Assembly: GCA_017651225.1 (NCBI GenBank)
Contig: JAGCDF010000049.1
Location: forward strand, 1 to 32,832
Direction: 5' to 3'
DNA: 32,832 nt
Origin: Bacteroidales bacterium
GTDB taxonomy: Bacteria; Bacteroidota; Bacteroidia; Bacteroidales; UBA932
Of this stretch, positions 1 through 7,813 are shown one piece after another (position 1 is the first letter of the stretch; each line of letters opens with the position of its first letter). Below the pieces are notes generated by a model, which worked only from the letters and a program-made list of their open reading frames with translations, did not search any database and was not told the origin of the DNA. The position numbers and the translations under genes were made by a program.

Positions 1-1260
1 GTTGTTGTGGGTCGGATCTCTCGGGATCAGCTCAGGATTGGTAGCATAGTGCTCCTGCATACCGCCCGGGGTGTCCTCGATGCGGGAAATGTAGGCCGGG
101 GTGAGCGGGTCGATGGAGACCACGGAGTTCAGCACGGAACCGTAACCATTGGAGACGGACTTGCGGCTCCACTTCTCGATCGAGTTGTTGGTGGAGACGT
201 TGAGCCACTTGAAGATCTGGTAGTCAGCGTTGATCTGAGCGGTCAGACGGTTGTACACATCCTTCTTGCCGACGAAGATACCATCGTTGTCGACGAAGTT
301 GAGGGAGGTGAAGAAGTGACCGTTGCGGTTACCACCCTGGAAGGTGATACCGTGCTGCTGGCTCCAGCTGGGCTGGAAGGAAGCATCATACCAGTCGGTA
401 TCCTGGCCATTGTAGCCGTTCTGTGTCAACTTCTCCTGGGAGAGGTTACCGATGGCGGTCTGATACTCAATATATTCCTGTGCGCGGAAGATGTCAGCCT
501 TCTTGCCGAGCGTCTGGAGGGTGAAGCGGCCGTTGTAGGACACGGAGGAGTGGCCTTCCTGGCCCTGCTTCGTGGTGATGAGCACGACACCGTTACCAGC
601 CTGCGCACCGTAGATGGCGGCGGAGGCGGCGTCCTTCAGGACCTCCATAGACTCAATCATAGTAGGATCGAGGTACTGGATGTTGTCAACCTTCAAACCA
701 TCAACGATGAGGAGCGGTCCGATGTTACCGGAGTTCGAGGAGTAACCACGAACACGGATATCGGCACCGGAACCCGGAGCGCCGGAGGAGTTGATGATCT
801 GGATACCGGCGGCCTTACCCTGGAGGGCGGCGGCGGCATCCGTCGTGGAACGGTTCTGCAGGTCTTCCGAACGGACGGAAGCCACAGCACCGGTCAGGTC
901 GCTCTTCTTCTGGACACCGTAACCGATAACGACGGTTTCTTCCAGCATCTCGGTGTCGTCCTCGAGCACGATGGTCATGCCGTTGGCGGCAGCCACGCGC
1001 TTGGTGGCGTAACCGATGCAGGAAACCTCAAGCGTGGTGCCGGGAGCAACACGAAGTTCAAATTTACCGTCGAGACTGGTCGTGGCGCCGGTGGTGGTGC
1101 CAGGGACCATCACAGCTGCGCCGATCACCGGCTCGTTGCCGGCATCTACGACAGTACCGCGGATGGGAGCATTCTGGGCAAGAGCTGAGCTCATTCCCAA
1201 GAGACTCGCGGCAAAGATCATGGCAATCGTTGCCGCTTTCGCAAACAGTTGTTTGGTCAT
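1..1260 (-). CDS. SusC-family TonB-dependent receptor, N-terminal part (runs off left edge)
   Basis: Outer-membrane receptor that, with a SusD-like lipoprotein, imports oligosaccharides using TonB energy. The 420 codons seen start at the ATG ending at 1260. They give a signal peptide (about residues 1-29, ending SSALAQ), a carboxypeptidase-regulatory-like domain (about 33-105) and the TonB-box/plug junction with EETVVIGYGVQKK near residue 107. The plug domain follows, with the family motifs GKAAGIQI, IRVRGYSS, PLLIVDG and EVLKDAASAAIYGAQAGNGV. The beta-barrel lies outside the window. The frame is open throughout. The neighbouring hybrid two-component regulator and GH97 enzyme suggest a polysaccharide utilisation locus. 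The SusD partner would lie beyond the left edge. The substrate cannot be read from this part. Confidence 0.95.
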   Translation of the reverse strand, partial: MTKQLFAKAATIAMIFAASLLGMSSALAQNAPIRGTVVDAGNEPVIGAAVMVPGTTTGATTSLDGKFELRVAPGTTLEVSCIGYATKRVAAANGMTIVLEDDTEMLEETVVIGYGVQKKSDLTGAVASVRSEDLQNRSTTDAAAALQGKAAGIQIINSSGAPGSGADIRVRGYSSNSGNIGPLLIVDGLKVDNIQYLDPTMIESMEVLKDAASAAIYGAQAGNGVVLITTKQGQEGHSSVSYNGRFTLQTLGKKADIFRAQEYIEYQTAIGNLSQEKLTQNGYNGQDTDWYDASFQPSWSQQHGITFQGGNRNGHFFTSLNFVDNDGIFVGKKDVYNRLTAQINADYQIFKWLNVSTNNSIEKWSRKSVSNGYGSVLNSVVSIDPLTPAYISRIEDTPGGMQEHYATNPELIPRDPTHNN

Positions 1261-1317
1261 AGAATTAATAATATTTGGTTAAAAGGGTTTGCGGGTCGTC
1301 TGAACTATTCAGACACG

Positions 1318-1350
1318 CAAATATAAGAAGAACTTTGCGAATTTGTTCAA
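1318..1350 (-). promoter_or_regulatory. Bacteroidota-type promoter of the SusC gene
   Basis: On the minus strand TATATTTG (1318-1325) matches the TAnnTTTG -7 box exactly, and TTTG lies 22 nt upstream. The predicted mRNA starts near 1311. Its first bases form an inverted repeat, GTCTGA-N5-TCAGAC (1298-1314), about 40 nt before the start codon, which could be a 5' stabilising or regulatory hairpin. Confidence 0.65.
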
Positions 1351-1453
1351 AAAAGTTGCATTTATTTTAAAAATTGGCGCATTGAATTATTAAAGATTTT
1401 AAAAAAGTGTCAAATTTTAAAATGATTGAACCCTGATTTAAAGGAATATTCGC

Positions 1454-1461
1454 TAACTTGC
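1454..1461 (+). promoter_or_regulatory. Possible -7 box for the hybrid two-component gene
   Basis: TAACTTGC, 22 nt before the ATG, resembles TAnnTTTG with one T missing. This is a weak match and the only candidate seen in the AT-rich 1261-1483 intergenic gap. Confidence 0.3.
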
Positions 1462-1483
1462 ACCCCAGATTAAAAAAGTCCCG

Positions 1484-4400
1484 ATGAGACGCATTTTACT
1501 CCCCTTCCTGCTGCTTGTCGGCCTGCTCGCCAGGCCCGTCCAGGCCGCATCGTACTACTACTTCGGCCACTTCACCACCCACGAAGGGCTCCCCTCCAAC
1601 ACCATCCACTGTACCTACCAGGACCGCTTCGGCTTCGTCTGGATCGGTACGCGCGACGGCCTGACCCGCTTCGACGGCTACGATTTCCGCAGCCCGGACC
1701 CGGCGTTGGGCGGCACGGACATCACGACCCTGGCCACGGTGGACATCGCGGAGGACGAGGACGGGCTGATCTGGTTCAGCACGTCGGAGGGCGTCGGCTA
1801 CTACGACCCCTTCACCGGGAAGACGGAGCGTCTCGGCCGGCTGGGCACCGGCACGAGCTATGACCTCCAGCCGGACCGGAAGGGCAGCATCTGGCTCACA
1901 GGCGACAAAGTCTACCGCTACTTCAAGGCGTCGGGCGAAGTCAAATCCTACACCTGCGGCACCAGTTTCCCCCGCAAAATCGCCGTCGACTCCAACGACG
2001 TCGTGTGGGTGCTATCGGCCGGCGGCACGCTCTACACCTACAACAAGCGCAGCGACGAGCTCGAAGAGACGAGCCTGGCGCTGCACCTGACCGATATTGA
2101 GCCGGCGGAGAACGGCAATCTGCTGGCCGCCACGACGGACCAGGTCCTGCTCATCACCACGACCAACCTCAACCTGACCGCCACGGAGGTTTTCACCACG
2201 CGGGGAAGGGGCCTGGAAGTCAGGGGGATCCTCGAGCGCACCCCCGGTGAATACTGGATCGCCTCATCCCACGGCCTCTTCATCCAGAACCTGAACACGA
2301 AAGAGCTCATCGAACTGCACCCCCAGGACGCCGACCCGCACTCCCTGTCCGCCAATCTGGCCACGAGCCTGAACAAGGACCGCCAGGGCAATGTCTGGAT
2401 CGGCACCTACTACAACGGTATCAACATCTGGGAGGACAAGCAGGACGCTTTCATGCTGTTCTACCCCAACCCGAGCCCCCGCTCCATGATCGGCTCCATC
2501 GTCCGCTCCATCATCACGGACGACGACGGCAACATCTGGTTCTGCACCGAGAACGGCGGACTGAACTTCATCTCCGCCAACCGCGGCACCAATGAGAGTT
2601 ACGAGATCATCCCGTCGCTGAACATGCAGCAGCTCTCCGCTGACGGGGACGACCTTTGGATCCACACCTTCGGCAGCGGCGTATTCCGCTACGACCGCAA
2701 GCGCCACGTCGTCAAGAAGCGCTACCACGTGTCCGGCGCCAACGGCTGCGGCCTGCGCACCTCCGACGGGCGCATCTTCACGGGCGGCCAGCGCAACCTG
2801 TACGTCCTGGATCCCGGGCAGGACGAATTCGTCCCGGTGGAACCTCCCTGCAATGAATTCGTCCACTGCCTGTTCGAGGACAGCCGCGGCAACCTCTGGA
2901 TCGGCACCTACGGCAACGGCTTCCTCTGCCGCGACAGCGGCGGCAACGGTCTCTCCCACCTCACCGTGGATTCCGACCGCGGCCTGACGGCCGACCGCAT
3001 CACCTCCTTCTTCGAAGACAGCAAGCACCGCGTCTGGATCACCACCGAAGGCGGCGGCCTCTGCTATACGGACCCCAACCCCAACCTGTCCAACCTCCGG
3101 CTGCACGCCTTCCCTTACTCCGAGAGTTTCAACAACAACGTGACCTGCGCCGTGGCGGAAGACGAGGACGGCGTCCTCTGGGTCTCCACCACCCGCGGCA
3201 TCGTCCGCATCGACGGGGAGACGCTCCACGTCCAGGGCTACATCGAGGACCGGCAGCAGATCCTCGGCTCGCAGTTCTCCTACGGCGCCTCGCTGATGAC
3301 GCGCAGCGGCTACATCTTCATGGGCAACACCCAGGGCCTGGCGGGATTCTCGCCGAGCAAGATCAAAAAGGCCGCGATGAACCACGCCCTTTACATCACG
3401 GACATCGAAGCCACCAACGCCGAGCGCACCCTCCGCCTGCACGAGAACGGCCGTTCCACCATCCGGACCAGGCACCTCAACGTCAAGTCCCGCGACGCCT
3501 CCCTGCTGACCATCAGCTTCGCCACGCCCGACTACTCCGTCATCCGCCAGACGACCTTCACCTGGACGCTGAAACGCAACGGCCGCGTGTTCCTCTCCGC
3601 CCCCAACACCACGGAGAACCACGTCAACTTCACCGGCCTGCGTCCGGGGCATTACACCTTCGACGTCGCCATCCTCGGCTCCGAGAACGACGACGCGCAG
3701 CAGACCCTGGAGCTCTACATCGAGGCGCCGGCCCTTTGGAGCAAGACGGCCAAGATCATCTACCTCGTCATCCTGCTGGGCCTGCTGGCGCTCTTCTTCT
3801 ATGAACTGGAGATGCGGCGCCGCCGCGAACGCGCCCGCCACCTGACGCGGATGGAGAACCAGAAGCAGAAAGAAATCTACGACGCGAAGATCAACTTCTT
3901 CACCAACATCACCCACGAGATCCGCACCCCGCTGACGCTGATCAAGATGCCGCTCGACAAGCTGATCGAGGAGAAGAACTACACGCCGGAGTCCGAGAAG
4001 GACCTGCTGACCATCCAGGCCAACACCGACCGCCTGCTCAGCCTGACCAACCAGCTGCTCGACCTGCGGCGCATGGAGAAGAACGAGATCAAGCCGGTCT
4101 TCCTCAAGGAGGACCTCTGCGCGATCGTCCGCAAGTCCTTCCGCTACTTCGAGCAGATGGCCGAGGAGCAGAAGATCACGCTGCGCGAGGATATCCCCGA
4201 CCAGCCGTTCGAGGTCATGTGCGCCCGCGACTCCGTGGAGAAGATTGTCAGCAACCTGCTCTCCAACGCCGTCAAATACACCAAGGACCGCATCGAGCTG
4301 TCCCTGAAGCCGTCCGCCGACGGCAAGACCGCCATCCTGCGGATCGACAGCAACGGAGAGAAGATCCCCGCCCGCGAGAGCGAGAAGATCTTCGAGGTGT

Positions 4401-5383
4401 TCTACCAGGTCGGCGAGGAGCGCAAGAGCCAGGGCACCGGTCTCGGCCTGGCCTTCGCCCGCACCCTCGCCTCGCTGCACAACGGCAAGCTCTACCTCGA
4501 CACCAGCGCCGCCGACCGCAACTCCTTCGTGCTGGAGCTGCCCGTGGAGCAACAGCAGCAGATCCGCATCGAAGACCGCAAGACGGCCGACGACGACACG
4601 CGCAACGCCGACTTCGACAGCAGCCGCCACACGCTGCTCCTCGTCGAAGACTCCGCCGAGATGCGCGGCTACCTGGCCGGCGAGCTGTCCGACGAGTACA
4701 ACATCGTCACCGCCGCCAACGGCCAGGATGCCGTAGAGAAGCTGCAGGAAGAGCGCATCGACCTCGTGGTCAGCGACATCATGATGCCGCTGATGGACGG
4801 CTGCCAGCTCTGCAACTACATCAAGACCAACATGGAGTTCAGCCACCTGCCCGTGCTGCTGCTGACCGCGGCCGTGGGCATGGAGACCCGCCTGCAGACC
4901 CTCGAGGTGGGCGCCGACGGCTACATCGAGAAACCGTTCCCGATCGCCCTGCTGCGCGCCAACATCGCCAGCCTGTTCAAGAACCGCGACATCGCCTACA
5001 AGCAGTTCACCGACTCCCCGCTCACGCACTTCAACAGCGTGAATTCCAGCAAGATGGACGAGGAATTCATGGAGAAGTTGCACGGCATCGTGATGAAGCA
5101 TATGGCGGAGCAGGACCTCAGCATCGAGACGCTCACGACCCTCATCGGCACGAGCAAGAGTACGCTGTACCGCAAGGTGAAGGCCAACACCGGCCTCAAC
5201 ATCAACGAGTACATACGACTCTGCCGCCTGAAGCAGGCGGCAGAGATGCTGTCTTCCCAGAAATACCGGGTCAACGAAGTGGCTTACATGGTCGGCTTCT
5301 CGTCACCGTCGTATTTCGCGACCAGCTTCCAGAAGCAGTTCAACATTTCGCCTTCGGCGTTCGTGAAGAACCTTAAAGATTAA
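1484..5383 (+). CDS. Hybrid two-component system sensor/response regulator (HTCS, AraC output)
   Basis: One-protein signalling system of 1299 aa. A periplasmic sensor detects a glycan fragment, and a cytoplasmic AraC domain activates nearby genes. Order seen: signal peptide (1-21); periplasmic propeller with repeated WIGT-type Reg_prop motifs (about 25-660, e.g. GFVWIGTRDGLTRFDG, GNLWIGTYGNG); Y_Y_Y domain (about 680-745); membrane helix (about 759-776). Next come a HisKA domain with phospho-acceptor His811 in FFTNITHEIRTPL and a HATPase domain with N-box NLLSNAVKYT (about 924) and G-box GTGLGLAF (about 984). A receiver domain follows with Asp1098 in VVSDIMMPLMDG, then a C-terminal AraC HTH (about 1200-1297). 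All catalytic residues are present. Its last 11 bp overlap the end of the convergent GH97 gene. Likely targets are the flanking susC and GH97 genes (inference from position). Confidence 0.96.
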   Translation: MRRILLPFLLLVGLLARPVQAASYYYFGHFTTHEGLPSNTIHCTYQDRFGFVWIGTRDGLTRFDGYDFRSPDPALGGTDITTLATVDIAEDEDGLIWFSTSEGVGYYDPFTGKTERLGRLGTGTSYDLQPDRKGSIWLTGDKVYRYFKASGEVKSYTCGTSFPRKIAVDSNDVVWVLSAGGTLYTYNKRSDELEETSLALHLTDIEPAENGNLLAATTDQVLLITTTNLNLTATEVFTTRGRGLEVRGILERTPGEYWIASSHGLFIQNLNTKELIELHPQDADPHSLSANLATSLNKDRQGNVWIGTYYNGINIWEDKQDAFMLFYPNPSPRSMIGSIVRSIITDDDGNIWFCTENGGLNFISANRGTNESYEIIPSLNMQQLSADGDDLWIHTFGSGVFRYDRKRHVVKKRYHVSGANGCGLRTSDGRIFTGGQRNLYVLDPGQDEFVPVEPPCNEFVHCLFEDSRGNLWIGTYGNGFLCRDSGGNGLSHLTVDSDRGLTADRITSFFEDSKHRVWITTEGGGLCYTDPNPNLSNLRLHAFPYSESFNNNVTCAVAEDEDGVLWVSTTRGIVRIDGETLHVQGYIEDRQQILGSQFSYGASLMTRSGYIFMGNTQGLAGFSPSKIKKAAMNHALYITDIEATNAERTLRLHENGRSTIRTRHLNVKSRDASLLTISFATPDYSVIRQTTFTWTLKRNGRVFLSAPNTTENHVNFTGLRPGHYTFDVAILGSENDDAQQTLELYIEAPALWSKTAKIIYLVILLGLLALFFYELEMRRRRERARHLTRMENQKQKEIYDAKINFFTNITHEIRTPLTLIKMPLDKLIEEKNYTPESEKDLLTIQANTDRLLSLTNQLLDLRRMEKNEIKPVFLKEDLCAIVRKSFRYFEQMAEEQKITLREDIPDQPFEVMCARDSVEKIVSNLLSNAVKYTKDRIELSLKPSADGKTAILRIDSNGEKIPARESEKIFEVFYQVGEERKSQGTGLGLAFARTLASLHNGKLYLDTSAADRNSFVLELPVEQQQQIRIEDRKTADDDTRNADFDSSRHTLLLVEDSAEMRGYLAGELSDEYNIVTAANGQDAVEKLQEERIDLVVSDIMMPLMDGCQLCNYIKTNMEFSHLPVLLLTAAVGMETRLQTLEVGADGYIEKPFPIALLRANIASLFKNRDIAYKQFTDSPLTHFNSVNSSKMDEEFMEKLHGIVMKHMAEQDLSIETLTTLIGTSKSTLYRKVKANTGLNINEYIRLCRLKQAAEMLSSQKYRVNEVAYMVGFSSPSYFATSFQKQFNISPSAFVKNLKD

Positions 5384-7295
5384 TCACCAGCACAGCGCCG
5401 TCGTTCTTGGCGATGCTGATCGGTTTTTTCGGTGCAGGGGCGGCCTGAAGGCCGTCCTTGCCCGTATTATATACCCGGGCTGTACCGCCCAGGCGCGCCT
5501 CCACGGCCTTCACATCGAGCTTCACGGGCTCGTCGCCGGCGTTGATCGCCGCGACGTACCAGGTCGCGCCCTGGCGGCGCGCCAGCACGATGTAGCGGCC
5601 GGGATAGCCGTCGATCAGGCGCGTCTCGTCCCAGGTCGTCGGAACCGCCTTCATGAAGTCGATCGCGACCGCGGGCGCGTCCGTAAGGTTGTTGGGCGTG
5701 AGCGCGAAATTCTGGATCGGATTCTGGTAGAGCACCGCCACGGCGAGCTCGGCCGCGTCCGTGGTACGGCGCTGCGTGCCGAACACGCGGCCGCCGGGGC
5801 CCGGGGCGCCGTTGGCGCGGTTCAGGCGCTTGTTCAGGAACACGCCGCCGAACTCCATGCAGCCCACCGTGTTGCGCAGGAAGGGGTGCAGGGCGGCATT
5901 CTGCGACTCGATGTCGCACTGATACTGCCCGAAGACCATATTCTCGGAAGCCAGGACGGCCTCGCTGCCCACATAGTTCGGATACATGCGCTCCCAGCCG
6001 CGCGGCAGGGTGGCGCCATGGAAGATACACATCAGGCCGTGGTCGTCGGCGTCGCTGAGGATCTCCTCGTACAGGCGCATCGTCTCCTGCTTGTCGCCGC
6101 CGAAGAAGTCCACCTTGATACCCTTCACGCCGAGGCTTTCCAGCCAGCGCATCTCAGGCTTGCGCACGATCGGATCGCACATCACGTTCACCGGGCTCTG
6201 GACGATATCGTTCCACCAGCCGCTAGAAGCGTACCACAGGAACACGTCCACACCCTTGCTGCGGGCATAGCCCACCAGGTCGCGCATGCCGTCGCGGCCG
6301 AAGACACCGTCCCAGCCCGCGTCGATCAGGATATAGGGCCAGCCCAGCTCGGCCGCGAGGTCGATATAGGCCTTCTGGTCCTTCTCGTTCATGCTGGCGT
6401 CCTGCCAGACGATCCAGCTCCAGGTGCTCTTGCCGTAGCGATAGGCACGCGTGGTCGTGTAGCGGGGCTCCACCACGTCGAAGGCGATGGTCGTCTCCAC
6501 GATCGGGGCAAGTCCGTCGCCCACCGTCAGCGTCCGCCAGGGCGTGGCGCCGGGCAGCGCGAAGCCGGGCTCCACGGTGCCGTTGCCGTTGTTCTCCTCC
6601 GGCATCGGGAACGCGATGGTGTAGCCCTCGGCCGCGTCGTAGTCGGACAGGTGGGAGGCGCAGTAGCGGCTGTCCACGCCGGTCTCGCTGAGCAGCACCC
6701 AGCCGTCATCGCCCACGCGGAACAAGCAGGGGAAGGTGAAGCCGTGGCCGTAATGCGAGCGCTCCGTGAGCGGAACGTCCAGCCGGTAGGTCTCCTCGTA
6801 GCTGGGCTTGCTGCGCTTCCAGCCGATCATCGCGTCGCTCTGCGGCGTCAGGAAGCCCGTCGTGCCCTCCGGGAAACGGAAAGCCGTCGATTCGGCGAGC
6901 ACACGCACGCTGCCCGTATCGCCCTCGCGCGGGATGATATAACGGAAGGCGGCGTCGTTCGCTGTCAGGTGCCACTCGATGTCGAGCTTGCGTCCGTCGG
7001 GGTTCTGGCAATGCAGGACGGTGCGCACGGCCGCGTGGTCGATGTGCGAGGTCTTGATGCGGTCGAGCACATAGGTGTCGCGGATCTGCTCCGTGTCCTC
7101 GGAAATGATTTCGAGCTTGGAGTAGTCGACTTCGTTGGTCCGGAGGCCCAGCAGGGACGGAGCCACGAACGTTTTGCCGTCATAGGCGACGGAGTAGCGG
7201 AGTTGTCCGGCGGTGTCCTCGAAAGACACCTGGAGCCGGGCGTCGGGGCCGGACAGGACCGGCAGCAGCGACAGAAGAACGGTTAAAAGATGCAT
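5373..7295 (-). CDS. Glycoside hydrolase family 97 (alpha-glucosidase/alpha-galactosidase type)
   Basis: Exported alpha-glycosidase of 640 aa with a short N-terminal signal sequence (about 1-20). Family GH97 has an N-terminal beta-sandwich, a TIM barrel and a C-terminal sandwich. Visible family segments are WSWIVWQD, YILIDAGWDG, FLWYASSGWWND, VKGIKVDFFGGDKQETMRLY, FHGATLPRGWERMYPN and GSEAVLASEN. GH97 splits into inverting alpha-glucosidases (SusB type, which use Glu bases) and retaining alpha-galactosidases (an Asp nucleophile). Asp396 in KVDFF and Glu445 in GSEAV are candidate nucleophile and acid/base. The length of about 640 aa is nearer the retaining subgroup, but the specificity is an inference. 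It lies beside the HTCS and SusC genes, with the HTCS gene convergent and overlapping by 11 bp. A weak -7 box (TATCTTCG, 7315-7322) lies 19 nt upstream. Confidence 0.92.
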   Translation of the reverse strand: MHLLTVLLSLLPVLSGPDARLQVSFEDTAGQLRYSVAYDGKTFVAPSLLGLRTNEVDYSKLEIISEDTEQIRDTYVLDRIKTSHIDHAAVRTVLHCQNPDGRKLDIEWHLTANDAAFRYIIPREGDTGSVRVLAESTAFRFPEGTTGFLTPQSDAMIGWKRSKPSYEETYRLDVPLTERSHYGHGFTFPCLFRVGDDGWVLLSETGVDSRYCASHLSDYDAAEGYTIAFPMPEENNGNGTVEPGFALPGATPWRTLTVGDGLAPIVETTIAFDVVEPRYTTTRAYRYGKSTWSWIVWQDASMNEKDQKAYIDLAAELGWPYILIDAGWDGVFGRDGMRDLVGYARSKGVDVFLWYASSGWWNDIVQSPVNVMCDPIVRKPEMRWLESLGVKGIKVDFFGGDKQETMRLYEEILSDADDHGLMCIFHGATLPRGWERMYPNYVGSEAVLASENMVFGQYQCDIESQNAALHPFLRNTVGCMEFGGVFLNKRLNRANGAPGPGGRVFGTQRRTTDAAELAVAVLYQNPIQNFALTPNNLTDAPAVAIDFMKAVPTTWDETRLIDGYPGRYIVLARRQGATWYVAAINAGDEPVKLDVKAVEARLGGTARVYNTGKDGLQAAPAPKKPISIAKNDGAVLVINL

Positions 7296-7324
7296 AACAG
7301 TGGTAGATTTTGGGCGAAGATAAA

Positions 7325-7358
7325 CAAAAAAAGGAAGATAAGCTACCGTTTATCTTCC
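7325..7358 (-). terminator. Intrinsic terminator of nrdDG
   Basis: On the minus strand GGAAGATAA-N8-TTATCTTCC is followed by a run of T. The left arm of the stem lies in the last codons of nrdG, so the stop codon sits in the loop. A GH97 promoter-like box follows at once. Confidence 0.8.
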
Positions 7359-7813
7359 AGTCCTTTGTGCCAGAAGCGAAAAGTGATGTCCTCCCCGTGG
7401 TGGTAGAGGCGCTGGTTGGTGGTCGGGCTGTTCAGCGGGCCGTCCGCCTCCACATAGGGGCCGACCTTCACATAGTCGAACGCAGCGTAGATCTCCGGCT
7501 CCACCTCCGGACGGCCGGAATAGACGGCGCGCTCCACGTCCGGATGCGCCGTGCGCAGGTGCTCCGCAATGCCCAGCAGGGCCTGCGGGTCCTTGCCCTC
7601 TCCCAGCAGCAGGAAGCAGTTGATCCCGAAGTTGTCGGCGATGAGCTTGTCCACGACGGCGGGCGTCAGCTCCTCGCCGATGTCCCGCTTCAGGAACGGC
7701 GAGTGGCACCCGGGACAAGAACCCCGGCAGTTGCTGATTTCAACTGCCAGGGTCACTTTGTCCGGTATTTCCTCCAGGACTACGTCCGTGAGCTCCGGGA
7801 TGTACTTGATCAT
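7343..7813 (-). CDS. nrdG: Anaerobic ribonucleotide reductase activating protein (radical SAM)
   Basis: Activase of 156 aa that uses a [4Fe-4S] cluster and S-adenosylmethionine to generate the glycyl radical on NrdD. The start MIKYIPELTDVVLEEIP is chosen because its ATG overlaps the nrdD stop as ATGA; a longer open frame upstream is out-of-phase nrdD sequence. The cluster motif is CRGSCPGC (CxxxCxxC), and LLLGEGKDPQALL follows. The length equals the usual NrdG size. It is translationally coupled to nrdD and ends in an intrinsic terminator. Confidence 0.95.
   Translation of the reverse strand: MIKYIPELTDVVLEEIPDKVTLAVEISNCRGSCPGCHSPFLKRDIGEELTPAVVDKLIADNFGINCFLLLGEGKDPQALLGIAEHLRTAHPDVERAVYSGRPEVEPEIYAAFDYVKVGPYVEADGPLNSPTTNQRLYHHGEDITFRFWHKGLEDKR

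Noticed and set aside
7-1188. 393-aa plus-strand frame
   Set aside because: Opposite strand of the SusC gene, which has a signal peptide, plug motifs and a promoter.
2264-5101. 945-aa frame on the minus strand
   Set aside because: Antisense shadow of the HTCS gene caused by high third-position GC; composition is Val/Gly/Asp-rich without domains.
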